Source: Microbacterium sp. cf046 (GTDB lineage: Bacteria > Actinomycetota > Actinomycetes > Actinomycetales > Microbacteriaceae). Taken from it: 64,000 nt of DNA. Under the pieces are notes generated by a model. That model worked only from the letters and a program-made list of their open reading frames with translations. It ran no database searches and was not told the DNA's origin. The stretch is taken from NCBI RefSeq assembly GCF_900114345.1, contig NZ_FOZJ01000002.1, forward strand, positions 930,001-994,000, written 5' to 3'. The position numbers and the translations under genes were made by a program. Shown one piece after another: positions 44,363 to 53,327 of this stretch (position 1 is the first letter of the stretch; each line of letters begins with the position of its first letter).

Positions 44363-45913
44363 TCAGTGCTCGACGGGCTCGCGCTTGGCGCGACCGCCGA
44401 GCGTGAGGGCGGCGATCACGGCCGCGATCACGATCAGTCCTGCGCCGATCAGCGCGGTGACGCCGACGCCGGCATCGAACGCGTGTGCGGCGGCATCCCG
44501 GAGGGCCTGACCCATCGGCTCGGCGAGCGTGTCCGAACCGGCGACGGCGCCTGCGAGTGTCTCGCGGGCCGCATCGGCGGTCTCCGCGGGCAGTCCGGCG
44601 GGCAGCGCGAGGTTGGCGCGGTAGAACGCCGCGAGCAGACCGCCGATGATCGTGGTGCCCAGCACCGCGCCGAGCTCGTATGCCGTCTCGGAGACGGCAC
44701 TGGCCGCGCCCGCCTTCGCGGGCGGGGCGCTCGCGAGGATCAGCTCGTTCGAGACGGTCTCGGCCGCGCCGATGCCGACGCCGAGGGAGACGAACGCTGC
44801 GATCAGGATCGCGAGCTCGCCCGTGTTCGCGCTGACCGCGACGAGCAGATAGCCCAGGATCGAGAAGCCCAGGGCAACGGGGACGACGATCCGCGGCGCG
44901 ACGCGCTTGGCGATCGGCACCACTCCGATGCCGGCGACGATCATCGCCAGCAGACCCGGGACCAGGGCGAGCCCCGCCTCGATCGGCGACAGGCCGACGA
45001 TCAGCTGCAGGTGCTGAGCGACGAAGTACAGGAAGCCGACGAGTCCGATCACGCTGAGGAGGTTCACGAGCACCGAGCCCGAGAACGTCGGGCGTCGGAA
45101 CAACGCCATGTCGAGCATCGGCGTCTCGAGCCGGTTCTGCCGACGGACGAACACCACGCCGAAGACGATGCCCGCAGCGACGAGCACGAGCGGGAGCGCG
45201 CTCTCGGTGCCGTGCACGGCGAACTCCTTGATGGCGTAGACGATCGGCACCATGGTCAGCAGCGACAGTGCGACGCTGATCGGGTCGAATCGACCGGGGT
45301 TCGGGTCGCGGCTCTCGGGCACCAGGATCGGCACGAGGATCAGCAGCGGCACGAGCACGGGCACGGCCATGAGGAACACCGATCCCCAGGCGAAGTGCTC
45401 GAGCAGGATGCCGCCCACGACCGGTCCGAGTGCGGCGCCGGCGGAAAACCCGGCCGCCCACACCGCGATGGCCATCCGGCGCTGGTCGCGGTTGGTGAAG
45501 ATGCTGCGCAGCAGCGAGAGGGTCGAGGGCATCAGCATCGCCCCGAACACGCCCATCGCCGCGCGCGACGCGATCAGCCACTCCGCACTCGGCGCGAAGG
45601 CCGCGAGTGCGGAGACCAGGCCGAACCCGGCAGCGCCGATGAGCAGCATCCGTCGTCTGCCGAACCGGTCGCCGAGCACGCCCATCGTGACCAGGAGGCT
45701 CGCCAGGACGAGCGGGTACGCGTCGATGATCCAGAGCTGCTGGGTCGCGGTGGGCTCGAGGTCGAGGGCGATCTGCGGCAGCGCGAAGCTCAGCACGGTG
45801 TTGTCGACCGACACCAGCAGGACCGGGAGCATGAGCACGACGAGTGCAGCCCAGCCGCGCCATCCGACGCGCGGGGCCACCGTCGTCGGGATGCGGGTCA
45901 GCGTGTTCGTCAT
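44363..45913 (-). CDS. DHA2-type MFS multidrug exporter
   Basis: 516 residues, about 14 membrane segments. Motif A-like LGDRFGRRRMLLIGAAGFG, motif C-like GFSAGAALGPVVGGILLE, and early LLVSVDNTVLSFALPQIALDL are typical of the EmrB/QacA/LfrA-like drug:H+ antiporters. Start supported by GAGGAAG. It is divergent from a TetR gene with a palindrome between them, the standard efflux-pump control unit. Substrate range not predictable. Confidence 0.92.
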   Translation of the reverse strand: MTNTLTRIPTTVAPRVGWRGWAALVVLMLPVLLVSVDNTVLSFALPQIALDLEPTATQQLWIIDAYPLVLASLLVTMGVLGDRFGRRRMLLIGAAGFGLVSALAAFAPSAEWLIASRAAMGVFGAMLMPSTLSLLRSIFTNRDQRRMAIAVWAAGFSAGAALGPVVGGILLEHFAWGSVFLMAVPVLVPLLILVPILVPESRDPNPGRFDPISVALSLLTMVPIVYAIKEFAVHGTESALPLVLVAAGIVFGVVFVRRQNRLETPMLDMALFRRPTFSGSVLVNLLSVIGLVGFLYFVAQHLQLIVGLSPIEAGLALVPGLLAMIVAGIGVVPIAKRVAPRIVVPVALGFSILGYLLVAVSANTGELAILIAAFVSLGVGIGAAETVSNELILASAPPAKAGAASAVSETAYELGAVLGTTIIGGLLAAFYRANLALPAGLPAETADAARETLAGAVAGSDTLAEPMGQALRDAAAHAFDAGVGVTALIGAGLIVIAAVIAALTLGGRAKREPVEH

Positions 45914-45927
45914 TTCTTCCTCAGTTT

Positions 45928-45949
45928 CTAAACCGTCTAGCCGGTATAG
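45928..45949. promoter_or_regulatory. TetR operator candidate between exporter and regulator
   Basis: Palindrome CTAAACCG-TCTAGC-CGGTATAG (seven of eight positions matched in the arms). It lies 15 bases from the exporter ATG, where binding would block that promoter, and 54 bases upstream of the TetR ATG. Confidence 0.6.
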
Positions 45950-45990
45950 TATCAGATTCGCCCGCACGAGAGCTGAGGGCGGGAGGTGGG

Positions 45991-45996
45991 TACGAT
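45991..45996 (+). promoter_or_regulatory. -10 element (TACGAT) for leaderless TetR transcript
   Basis: TACGAT, six-base spacer (CAGGCC), then ATG at 46003. Confidence 0.5.
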
Positions 45997-46002
45997 CAGG
46001 CC

Positions 46003-46548
46003 ATGAGCCGTCCTCCCCGAGCCCGAGAGAGCGTGCTCGACGCGTTCGAGGCGATCCTCATCGACGAGGGCGAACGCTCCGCGACGATGGATGCCACCGC
46101 CCGCGCCGCCGGCGTGTCGAAGGGCGGCCTGCTCTACCACTTCGGGTCGAAGGACGCGCTCGAATCCGGCGTGATCGAGCGCCTGGACGCGCTCGTCACC
46201 GACGACATCACTGCGATGACGCTCGCCGAGGAGGGCCCGATCGCGTACTTCCTGAGGTCGTCGGTCATGCAGAACGACCCGCTCGATCGTGCGATCCTGG
46301 CCACCTCGCGCCTCGCGCAGGGGGGCAACGTCTCTGCGAGCACTGCCCTGCGGGACGTGCGGGAGCGGTGGGGCGACGCGCTGCGGCCGCACACGAAGGA
46401 TGCGGCATCCCTCGACCTCGTGATGCTCGTGAGCGACGGGCTGTACTTCAACAACGCGCTCGCCGGCGGCAGCATCCCGGGACCGGTGCCCCGAGGCGCC
46501 GAGATGGACGCGCTGATCGAGCTCGTGGAGCGCGCGGCCCGCCGCTGA
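46003..46548 (+). CDS. TetR-family transcriptional regulator
   Basis: 181 residues. N-terminal HTH: VLDAFEAILIDEGERSATMDATARAAGVSKGGLLYHFGSKDAL is the full TetR signature (core GVSKGGLLYHFGSK near residue 40); the rest is a helical ligand/dimer domain (YFLRSSVMQNDPLDRAILATSR, LDLVMLVSDGLYFNNAL). Divergent from the DHA2 exporter, so it is most likely its repressor. Two bases separate its stop from that of the convergent membrane protein. Confidence 0.92.
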   Translation: MSRPPRARESVLDAFEAILIDEGERSATMDATARAAGVSKGGLLYHFGSKDALESGVIERLDALVTDDITAMTLAEEGPIAYFLRSSVMQNDPLDRAILATSRLAQGGNVSASTALRDVRERWGDALRPHTKDAASLDLVMLVSDGLYFNNALAGGSIPGPVPRGAEMDALIELVERAARR

Positions 46549-46549
46549 C

Positions 46550-47185
46550 CTATCGGGCTCCGGCGACGGAGTGGAACATGGTCTGCGCGAGCCAGAGGCC
46601 CACGAGGATCGACGGCACCGAGACGCCCAGCGCGAGCGCCCAGTCCCCCGCCGTCGCGGGCGCGGCATCTCCATCCTGACTTCTGCCGCCGAGTTGGAAG
46701 ATCGGCGTGGGGCCGCGCCCGTCGCGGAACGGCCGATCCCGCACGTTCGTGGTGCCGATCAGCAGCCGCGCGGCGCCGACGCGCAGCACGATGACGAGCG
46801 GCACGATCCCCATGATGATGAACACGATCGCGACGATGAGGTTCGAGACGCCGCCGGGCATGAACGAGGCGAGCAGGAAGTCGATGCCGAGCCCCACGAA
46901 CAGGATCGGCCACCCCCAGATCACGAGCGGCGTGCCGAACCCGCGCGCGAGGAAGACGCCGATCGCCACGGCGATGAGCATCGCGAAGATGCTGAGCGGG
47001 GTGAAGAGGACGACCGAATCCGGGCACTCGGTCTCGATGACGTAGGGGCCTCCCCTGGCGCAGAAGCCGCCGAGACCCATGACGACGGCCGCGGACAGGT
47101 ACAGCAGCGTGAAGCTCGTGGTGAACAGCAGCCACGAAACCGCCGAGCCCACCACGCGTGCCGCGGGGCCGTTCATCAGACGCAT
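46550..47185 (-). CDS. Membrane protein, unknown function
   Basis: 211 residues with about five membrane segments: AVSWLLFTTSFTLLYLSAAVVMG, VVLFTPLSIFAMLIAVAIGVFLA, PLVIWGWPILFVGLGIDFLLASF, LIVAIVFIIMGIVPLVIVLRVG and a C-terminal LALGVSVPSILVGLWLAQTMF. A periplasmic loop has two Cys (GGFCARGG, ETECPDSV). Family not recognised. Starts 35 bases after serA; a TACGGT box six bases before its ATG suggests its own leaderless promoter. Confidence 0.72.
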   Translation of the reverse strand: MRLMNGPAARVVGSAVSWLLFTTSFTLLYLSAAVVMGLGGFCARGGPYVIETECPDSVVLFTPLSIFAMLIAVAIGVFLARGFGTPLVIWGWPILFVGLGIDFLLASFMPGGVSNLIVAIVFIIMGIVPLVIVLRVGAARLLIGTTNVRDRPFRDGRGPTPIFQLGGRSQDGDAAPATAGDWALALGVSVPSILVGLWLAQTMFHSVAGAR

Positions 47186-47191
47186 GCGCTC

Positions 47192-47197
47192 ACCGTA
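47192..47197 (-). promoter_or_regulatory. -10 element (TACGGT) for leaderless membrane-protein gene
   Basis: Minus-strand TACGGT, spacer GAGCGC (six bases), then ATG at 47185; lies between serA and the membrane-protein gene. Confidence 0.45.
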
Positions 47198-47220
47198 GCG
47201 AACGCCGCGCTCTCACCGAG

Positions 47221-48825
47221 TCAGGACTCGGTGATCTCGATCTGCCGGAACATATCGGCCTGGACCGCGGCGTGCAACTCGGTGAGCATCTCGTCCGGCA
47301 CGGGCGAGTCGACCGTGAGCACCGAGAGCGCCCGGCCGCTCGCGTCCGGGTGCGCGACCTGCAGTCCGGCGATATTGATGCCCGCATCGCCGAGCCGCTG
47401 GCCGTAGATCGCGACGATGCCGGGTCGATCGGCGTAGCGCATCACGATGTGATACTGCTCGAACGGAACCTCGATCTCATAGCCGTTGATCCCGACGACC
47501 TTGGGCACCATGCGGGTTCCGGCCAGGGTGCCGGCGATCGTGAGCACGGTTCCGTCGGAGAGCGTGCCGCGTAGGACGGTGAGGTTGCGGTACAGCGGGC
47601 TCTCGGCCTCGACGATCAGACGTGTCTCGATGCCGCGGGCTTCGGCGAACAGCGGCGCGTTCACGTAGGACACGTTCTCGCTGACGACGTTCGTGAGGAT
47701 GCCCTTGAGCGCGGCGAGGCGGTAGACGCTGACGTCGTAGGCGGCCAGCTCGCCGCGTACCTCGATGTCCAGGCTCGTGACCGCGGCGTGCGCCAGCCCG
47801 GTGAAGAACTGGCCGAGCTTCTCGACGAGCGCGATGCCCGGTCGCACGAAGGGATCGATGATGCCGCCCGCGACGTTGACTGCGTCGGGCACCAGGTCGC
47901 CCTCGAGCGCGAGCTTGACGGATCGCGCGACCGAGACGCCGGCCTTCTCCTGCGCTTCATCGGTGCTCGCGCCGAGGTGCGGCGTCACGACGACGTTGGG
48001 CAGGTCGAGCAGGCGCGTTGCGGTCGAGTCCGGAGCGGGAGGCTCGGAGGTGAACACGTCGAGCCCGGCGCCGGCGATGACACCGGTCGTGAGCGCGGTG
48101 TGCAGCGCCTCTTCGTCGATCAGCCCGCCGCGCGCGACGTTGATCACGAACGCCGACGGCTTCATCAGCGCGAGCTGCTCCGTGCTGATCATCCCGGTGG
48201 TCTCGGGAGTCTTGGGCATGTGCACGGTGACGAAGTCGCTCTGGCGGAGGACGTCCTCGAACGAGAGCAGCTCGACCTGCAGCTGCTGGGCCCGCGCCGG
48301 GGTCACGTAGGGGTCGTAGCCCACGACGCGTACCCCGAATGCGCGAAGGCGCTCTGCGATGAGTGCGCCGATCCGGCCGAGGCCGATGATTCCGACCGTC
48401 TTCTCGAACAGCTCCGCACCGGTGTAGGCGCTGCGCTTCCACTGTCCGGCTGCGAGCGATGCGTGGGCGCTCGGGATGTGCCGGGCGAGGCTGAGGATGT
48501 GCCCGATCGTCAGCTCGGCCGCGGAGATGATGTTCGACGTCGGCGCGTTGACGACCATGACACCCGCCGTGGTCGCCGACTTGATGTCGACGTTGTCGAG
48601 CCCGACACCGGCACGCGCGACGACCTTCAGCTGGGGGGCGGCGCCGATCGCCTCGGCGTCGATCCTGGTGGCCGAGCGGATGAGCACGGCCTGCGCGTCG
48701 CCGAGGGCCGCGAGCAGCGCCGTTCGATCCGTGCCGTCGATCTGACGGATGTCGAAGTCCGGCCCCAGTGCGTCGATCGTTGCGGGAGAGAGTTCTTCGG
48801 CGATGAGCACGACAGGCTTCGTCAC
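47221..48825 (-). CDS. serA: D-3-phosphoglycerate dehydrogenase
   Basis: 534 residues from GTG (AAAGGA upstream). First step of serine synthesis. NAD-binding and catalytic elements: VVARAGVGLDNVDIKSA, GKTVGIIGLGRIGALIAERL-type loop (GIIGLGRIG near residue 150), MKPSAFVINVARGGLIDE and PHLGASTDEAQ (catalytic His). Then an intervening domain and a C-terminal ACT domain (VMRYADRPGIVAIYGQRLGDAGINIAG): the long type 1 form found in mycobacteria, where serine feedback is known. The 269-base upstream region (48826-49094), shared with the DUF4242 gene, holds a minus-strand TAGAGT near 48920 but no clear operator. Confidence 0.95.
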   Translation of the reverse strand: MTKPVVLIAEELSPATIDALGPDFDIRQIDGTDRTALLAALGDAQAVLIRSATRIDAEAIGAAPQLKVVARAGVGLDNVDIKSATTAGVMVVNAPTSNIISAAELTIGHILSLARHIPSAHASLAAGQWKRSAYTGAELFEKTVGIIGLGRIGALIAERLRAFGVRVVGYDPYVTPARAQQLQVELLSFEDVLRQSDFVTVHMPKTPETTGMISTEQLALMKPSAFVINVARGGLIDEEALHTALTTGVIAGAGLDVFTSEPPAPDSTATRLLDLPNVVVTPHLGASTDEAQEKAGVSVARSVKLALEGDLVPDAVNVAGGIIDPFVRPGIALVEKLGQFFTGLAHAAVTSLDIEVRGELAAYDVSVYRLAALKGILTNVVSENVSYVNAPLFAEARGIETRLIVEAESPLYRNLTVLRGTLSDGTVLTIAGTLAGTRMVPKVVGINGYEIEVPFEQYHIVMRYADRPGIVAIYGQRLGDAGINIAGLQVAHPDASGRALSVLTVDSPVPDEMLTELHAAVQADMFRQIEITES

Positions 48826-49094
48826 GACGGCGGATCCTTTGGAGCGTGGGCGCGCGAAGTGCGGCCGGGGAAGAGAAGTGGATGCTGCGCCGCACGCCAT
48901 CGGGGCGCATTCAGGACCACTCTATCGGCTCGCCGACAGGGACCCACGTCGTGTGACGCAGTGCGGCCGCCCGCATCCGGGGCGAATCTGCGTGGTCGCG
49001 ACATCGACTCGTACGTGGTTACCCGCATCCGTCGCGCGACACAGCGCGCCACGCTGGGAGCACGACGCATGTCGCCACACCACAGGAGGTTGAA

Positions 49095-49364
49095 ATGGCA
49101 CTCTTCATGGACATCCACCGCAAGGTCGAGGGACTCACGGCAGACGCGGTCGCCGAAGCCCACCGCAAAGATCTCGACGTTCAGCACGACTATGGCGTCG
49201 ACTACAAGCAGTACTGGTTCGACGAGGACTCGGGCATGGTGTTCTGCCTGGTCGAGGCGCCTGATGCCGAGGCTGCCGCTCGAGTGCATCGCGAGGCTCA
49301 CGGTCTCGTCGCCGATCAGCTGATTCCTGTGCAGGAGGGCGTGATCCCTGTCGCTGCGGATTGA
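49095..49364 (+). CDS. DUF4242 (SCO4226-like nickel-binding) protein
   Basis: 89 residues, AGGAGG before the ATG. Ferredoxin-like fold: MALFMDIHRKVEGLTADAV, AHRKDLDVQHDYGVDYKQYWFDEDSGMVFCLVEAPDA and REAHGLVADQLIPVQ. The Streptomyces member SCO4226 binds nickel; the conserved His/Cys positions here (DIHRK, VQHDYGV, MVFCLVE, REAHGL) allow metal binding. It stands 45 bases upstream of the large LuxR-ATPase gene, an arrangement I regard as a functional pair, though the link is inferred. Confidence 0.85.
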   Translation: MALFMDIHRKVEGLTADAVAEAHRKDLDVQHDYGVDYKQYWFDEDSGMVFCLVEAPDAEAAARVHREAHGLVADQLIPVQEGVIPVAAD

Positions 49365-49373
49365 CACGGGGCA

Positions 49374-49394
49374 CTGTCCGATCGCTTCGGACAG
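49374..49394. promoter_or_regulatory. Inverted repeat in LuxR/LAL promoter
   Basis: CTGTCCG-ATCGCTT-CGGACAG, a perfect 7-base palindrome with a 7-base spacer, covering the -35 region of the leaderless promoter at 49398. Either an operator (possibly for the regulator itself) or a weak terminator of the DUF4242 transcript. Confidence 0.5.
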
Positions 49395-49397
49395 GGA

Positions 49398-49403
49398 CAT
49401 AAT
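49398..49403 (+). promoter_or_regulatory. -10 element (CATAAT) for leaderless LuxR/LAL transcript
   Basis: CATAAT, spacer CCACAC (six bases), then ATG at 49410. A TTGACA at 49361 is too far (31 bases) to be its -35. Confidence 0.55.
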
Positions 49404-49409
49404 CCACAC

Positions 49410-52358
49410 ATGGCGACGGGGGAAGTCACAAATGGGCGCGCGGCCAGCCGTCGTCTGATCGGACGGCAGTCCGAGCTCGCGCGCCTGGAGTCTCTGCTGA
49501 AGCACGCGATCGAGGCTCCACACGCCCAGACGGCCTTCGTCGAGGGCGAAGCGGGAATGGGCAAGACCCGGATCGTGATGGAGTTCGCCTCCCGAGCAGA
49601 GGCGCTCGGCGCGAACGTTCTCGTGGGGCGATGCGTGCTGCACGGCGAACTGATCCTGCCGTACGCGCCGCTCGTCGAAGTGCTGACCGACCTCGTACGA
49701 CAGCGCGGAGTTGCCGGAGTCGTCGAACTGGCAGCACCGAACGCACCTGAGCTGGCCCGCTGGATACCGGCGCTGGATGACGCTGTCTCGGTGCCGGAGT
49801 TGAACCGGGCCAGTGCGAACCGACTGTTCCGTGCCGTCCGCGCGATTGTCGACGGGCTCAGCAAGGGCTCCCCCGTCGTCATCATCATCGAGGACCTGCA
49901 GTGGGCGGACCAGTCCACCGTGGAGCTGATGGCCATCCTGTCGAGTCAACTGCGAGGAGGGACCCTCCTGCTCTTCACGGTGCGCAGCGACGAGACATCG
50001 GCGGAGCCGGAAGTCGCACGGTTCATCGCCGAGGCGGGGCGGGGGTCCGACAGGCGCGTGGTCCTTCAGCCGCTCACCCGCGAAGAGCAGGCGCTCCAGC
50101 TGAGCGACATCCTCGGCGTTCCGCCCCGCAAGGCTCTCCTCGACGACGTGTACGCGCGCGCCGAGGGCAACCCCTTCTTCGCCGAGGAACTCCTCGCGCT
50201 GGCTCGCGACGGTGACCTGCCCGCCACGGTCCGAGATCTGCTTCTTGCACGCCTGGAGGCCCTGAGTCCCGCGACGCGGCAGGTTCTGCGAGCCGCGTGC
50301 GTGATCGGACGTCGTGTGACCCACCGCCTGCTCGAGCAGGTCGCTGACAGGAGCGGGCCGTCGCTGGATGCGGCCCTGCGACCCGCTGTCGAACAGCACG
50401 TCCTACTGACCGAGCAGGCGGGTGGCCTCTACATGTTCCGTCACGCGCTCCTCCAGGAGGCGATTGCGGGTGGTCTCCTTCCCGGCGAGGCGGCACGGCT
50501 GCACGAGCGAGCCGCGGCCGCCCTCACCGAATCACCCGAACTCGCGGGTACCGCAGGCGCAGCCGCCGGCGCGATCGCTCGCCACTGGGATGCAGCCGGA
50601 GACCGCCCGCGTGCATTGACGTCCTCAGTTGCAGCCGCTCGCGAAGCCGCTCGCGCGCTCGCATTCAGCGAGTCGCTGTCGCACTATGATCGCGCGATCG
50701 CCCTGCTCGAGGTCGTCCGCGACGGTGACGAGCTGCTCGATGAACCGCGGTATCGCCTGCTTTGGGCGGCGGCGGAGGTCGCACATCTGGCCGGCCGTCC
50801 GGAGCGCGCCGCCGAGCTGATCCGTGCGGCGATCGACGCAGTCGATCCTGCCGAGCGCCACCACCACGGCTACCTCCACGAGCGCCTCGGGCGCTATCTG
50901 TGGATGGCGGCCGACGGCGTCGGCGCACTGGCCGCCTATCAGCGCGCCGTCGAGCTCGTCCCCGCCGAGCCCGAGACCTCGTGGCGCGCAGCGGTCCTGA
51001 GCGGGTATTCGCAGGTCCTCATGCTCGGAGGTCGGTTCGAAGAGTCTGCGGCTCTTGCTGAGGAGGCGATCCGCATCGCGCAGACGGTACCGAACGCACG
51101 CTCGATCGAAGGGCACGCGCGCAACAATCTGGGCGTCGATCTGGCTCACGTCGGCAGCGTCGATGAGGGAATCGTTCAGCTGCTCCTGGCCCGCGACATC
51201 GCAGAGGAACAGTTCGACGACCTCGACGACATCGCCCGCGCAGTCGTCAACCTTCAATCAATCCTCTTCGACGCCGATCGGATCGAGGAGGCCGCGGTGG
51301 TCGCGATCGAAGGGATCGCGGTGGTGGACGGCCTCGGCCTTCAGCAGAGGAAGGGAGTGTGGGCCCGGTGCGATGCGGCGGAGGCCCTCCTCCGCCTCGG
51401 TCGCTACCCCGAGGCGGAGTTGCTGCTCGATGAAGCCGCCACGTTCGAACCTCTCGGCATCGACGCGCTGCGGGCCGACCTCACCCGCGGGCAGCTCCAC
51501 TTCCGCAGGGGTGCGCTGGCCGAGGCGGATGCGCTTCTCGAGCGCGCCGCCCGCAACGGCGCTCGCTTGCTGGACGGGCAGCTGATCGGTCCTCTGTACG
51601 CGACGTGGATCGAAGTTGCCGTGGCGCGCGGAGAGCTCGACGCCGCTGTCGCGGCGGCGCACACCGCGCAGCTGGCGCTGAGCGACGAGGAGCCGGCGAT
51701 CTACGCAGTGCCGGTCTTCGTCGCCGCGGCGGCCGCGGCCGCCGCTCGCAGCCGAGTCGATGCGAGTCACGCACGCGACGCCGGGTCCGTGCGCGAATGG
51801 GTGGAACTCGCCGCGGCAGCTCTGGCGCGTGATGCCGCTGCCGTCCCCACAACGCTCGCGACGTACGCGGGCGCACTCTGCGAACTGGCCGAGAGTGAAG
51901 GACGGGAATGCGCTGCGGAGTGGGTCGATGCGGCCGAGCAATGGGCTCGGGTGAAGGATCCATTCCGCGAGGCACAGATGAGACTGCGCGCCGCGGAAGC
52001 ATTGCTGGCTCTCGGCGACCGCAGGGCGGCGGCGGCGCAGGTGCGCGCGGCAGCGGTGACTTCAGCGGACATCGGCGCCCAGCAGTTGATGCGGATGGCG
52101 AACCGGATCGCCAAGCATGCCCGCGTGGTTCTGGGCGATGAGCCGAAGCCGGACGCGGACCTCTACCAACTGACACCTCGCGAGCGGGAGGTGCTCGCGC
52201 TGGTCGCGGAGGGTCTCACCGACCGCACGATCGGGAGCCGTCTGTACATCAGCCACCGCACGGTCGAGCGGCACGTGTCGAATCTGCTCGCAAAGCTGGA
52301 TGCCGGCAGGCGTGCCGAACTGACAGCGATCGCCCATCGGCACGGGCTCGTCATCTAG
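49410..52358 (+). CDS. Large ATP-binding LuxR-family (LAL) transcriptional regulator
   Basis: 982 residues. AAA/STAND ATPase at the N terminus: RLIGRQSELARLESLL, Walker A VEGEAGMGKTR (45-54), Walker B SPVVIIIEDLQWADQ (about 155-169), RSDE sensor and AEGNPFFAEELLAL. The middle 550 residues are alpha-helical, TPR-like repeats. The C-terminal LuxR HTH is LTPREREVLALVAEGLTDRTIG through SHRTVERHVSNLLAKL, for DNA binding. Such LALs sense an unknown ligand or protein and activate targets. No metabolic cluster follows; the only close partner is DUF4242 upstream. Likely leaderless. Confidence 0.93.
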   Translation: MATGEVTNGRAASRRLIGRQSELARLESLLKHAIEAPHAQTAFVEGEAGMGKTRIVMEFASRAEALGANVLVGRCVLHGELILPYAPLVEVLTDLVRQRGVAGVVELAAPNAPELARWIPALDDAVSVPELNRASANRLFRAVRAIVDGLSKGSPVVIIIEDLQWADQSTVELMAILSSQLRGGTLLLFTVRSDETSAEPEVARFIAEAGRGSDRRVVLQPLTREEQALQLSDILGVPPRKALLDDVYARAEGNPFFAEELLALARDGDLPATVRDLLLARLEALSPATRQVLRAACVIGRRVTHRLLEQVADRSGPSLDAALRPAVEQHVLLTEQAGGLYMFRHALLQEAIAGGLLPGEAARLHERAAAALTESPELAGTAGAAAGAIARHWDAAGDRPRALTSSVAAAREAARALAFSESLSHYDRAIALLEVVRDGDELLDEPRYRLLWAAAEVAHLAGRPERAAELIRAAIDAVDPAERHHHGYLHERLGRYLWMAADGVGALAAYQRAVELVPAEPETSWRAAVLSGYSQVLMLGGRFEESAALAEEAIRIAQTVPNARSIEGHARNNLGVDLAHVGSVDEGIVQLLLARDIAEEQFDDLDDIARAVVNLQSILFDADRIEEAAVVAIEGIAVVDGLGLQQRKGVWARCDAAEALLRLGRYPEAELLLDEAATFEPLGIDALRADLTRGQLHFRRGALAEADALLERAARNGARLLDGQLIGPLYATWIEVAVARGELDAAVAAAHTAQLALSDEEPAIYAVPVFVAAAAAAAARSRVDASHARDAGSVREWVELAAAALARDAAAVPTTLATYAGALCELAESEGRECAAEWVDAAEQWARVKDPFREAQMRLRAAEALLALGDRRAAAAQVRAAAVTSADIGAQQLMRMANRIAKHARVVLGDEPKPDADLYQLTPREREVLALVAEGLTDRTIGSRLYISHRTVERHVSNLLAKLDAGRRAELTAIAHRHGLVI

Positions 52359-52363
52359 GCCGA

Positions 52364-52720
52364 TCAGGCAAGCAGCGACGCGGTGTTCAGTGTCGTATAG
52401 GCGACCACATCGAGCCAGAACACCGCCGTCAGCGCGAGCCCCGTGAGCATGATCAGGATGAAATGGTGCGCGGGGCGTCGATGGCCGAGCGCGAACGCCG
52501 CCGCCCAGGCGAGGATCGGGAACACGGTGGCGAAGATCCAGATGAACCAGCCCAGCCCGTTCAGCCCGGTGGGCAGCTGTGCGGCCTGGATCAGGTTGCC
52601 CAGGGCGTTCCACACCGCGTAGGCGTAGAAGAGTCCGAACCCTCCGGCGATCGTTGCGACCAGCCAGACGGGGTTGCGCGGCCCGGCCGACGCCTCGGAA
52701 TTGACGGTCGTGTCGCTCAC
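52364..52720 (-). CDS. Small three-helix membrane protein, unknown function
   Basis: 118 residues from GTG overlapping the upstream stop (GTGA). Three to four membrane segments: PVWLVATIAGGFGLFYAYAV, LGWFIWIFATVFPILAWAAAFAL and HHFILIMLTGLALTAVFWLDVVAY. No recognisable domain. Co-translated with the next gene upstream, so the two probably form one complex or pathway; no function known. Confidence 0.72.
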   Translation of the reverse strand: MSDTTVNSEASAGPRNPVWLVATIAGGFGLFYAYAVWNALGNLIQAAQLPTGLNGLGWFIWIFATVFPILAWAAAFALGHRRPAHHFILIMLTGLALTAVFWLDVVAYTTLNTASLLA

Positions 52721-53274
52721 TGTCCCACAGCCCCGATCATGACGAACGGCCACGGCAGAAGCAGGACGACACCGGCGATGAGCCACGCGAACCGCACCCA
52801 GGACCTCGACCGCATCGTGAGCAGGAACACCGTCGCGAACCACAGCAGCGGTGCGAGCACGGCGAGCCAGAAGCTGCCCTGGTACATCACGTCCGTGACC
52901 AGGTACTGCGCGCGACCCTGAACCCGCAATCCTCCGATGATCCATCCGATCGCGTAGATCAGGTAGACACCGCCCAGGATGCCGAGCGTGATGAGGGTCG
53001 CATTGCCCATCGGCTCGCGCTCTCCCGGCATCGTGACCGAGCCGTCGGCATGCACCCTCCCGACCTCGTCGCTGCCCTTGCCGACGGCGGTGAAGCCCTT
53101 CGGGAGCGCGGTCGGTGAAGCATCCGCTGATTCGTCCACCGCTTCGGTCTCGTCGGTCTCGTCTGAGTCGTCGAGCGGCGCGGGCGCAGGATCCGCGGGC
53201 TTGGCACCCACGTCGAGCGTCGGATCGTCGTCACCGCCCCAAGCGAGTGCGTCGTCGTCTGTGCCGCGGGCCAT
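52717..53274 (-). CDS. Membrane protein with acidic N-terminal region, unknown function
   Basis: 185 residues. The first 60 are acidic and disordered (DDSDETDETEAVDESADAS), then a short PKGFTAVGKGSDEVGRVHADGS stretch and three to four membrane segments (ATLITLGILGGVYLIYAIGWIIGGL, SFWLAVLAPLLWFATVFLL, FAWLIAGVVLLLPWPFVMIGAV). Family not recognised. A TACGCT seven bases before the ATG suggests leaderless transcription of this two-gene unit. Confidence 0.74.
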   Translation of the reverse strand: MARGTDDDALAWGGDDDPTLDVGAKPADPAPAPLDDSDETDETEAVDESADASPTALPKGFTAVGKGSDEVGRVHADGSVTMPGEREPMGNATLITLGILGGVYLIYAIGWIIGGLRVQGRAQYLVTDVMYQGSFWLAVLAPLLWFATVFLLTMRSRSWVRFAWLIAGVVLLLPWPFVMIGAVGQ

Positions 53275-53281
53275 GCGCTCC

Positions 53282-53287
53282 AGCGTA
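53282..53287 (-). promoter_or_regulatory. -10 element (TACGCT) for leaderless two-gene membrane unit
   Basis: Minus-strand TACGCT, seven-base spacer (GGAGCGC), then ATG at 53274. Confidence 0.45.
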
Positions 53288-53327
53288 GCCGCGCGACGCG
53301 GCCCGAACCGTGACCTTCGCGGCCCGG

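Noticed and set aside
48826..48920. Possible Ser leader peptide before serA (ATG eight bases after TAGAGT)
   Set aside because: The frame has no stop before serA and runs far into it; Ser codons are not clustered enough.
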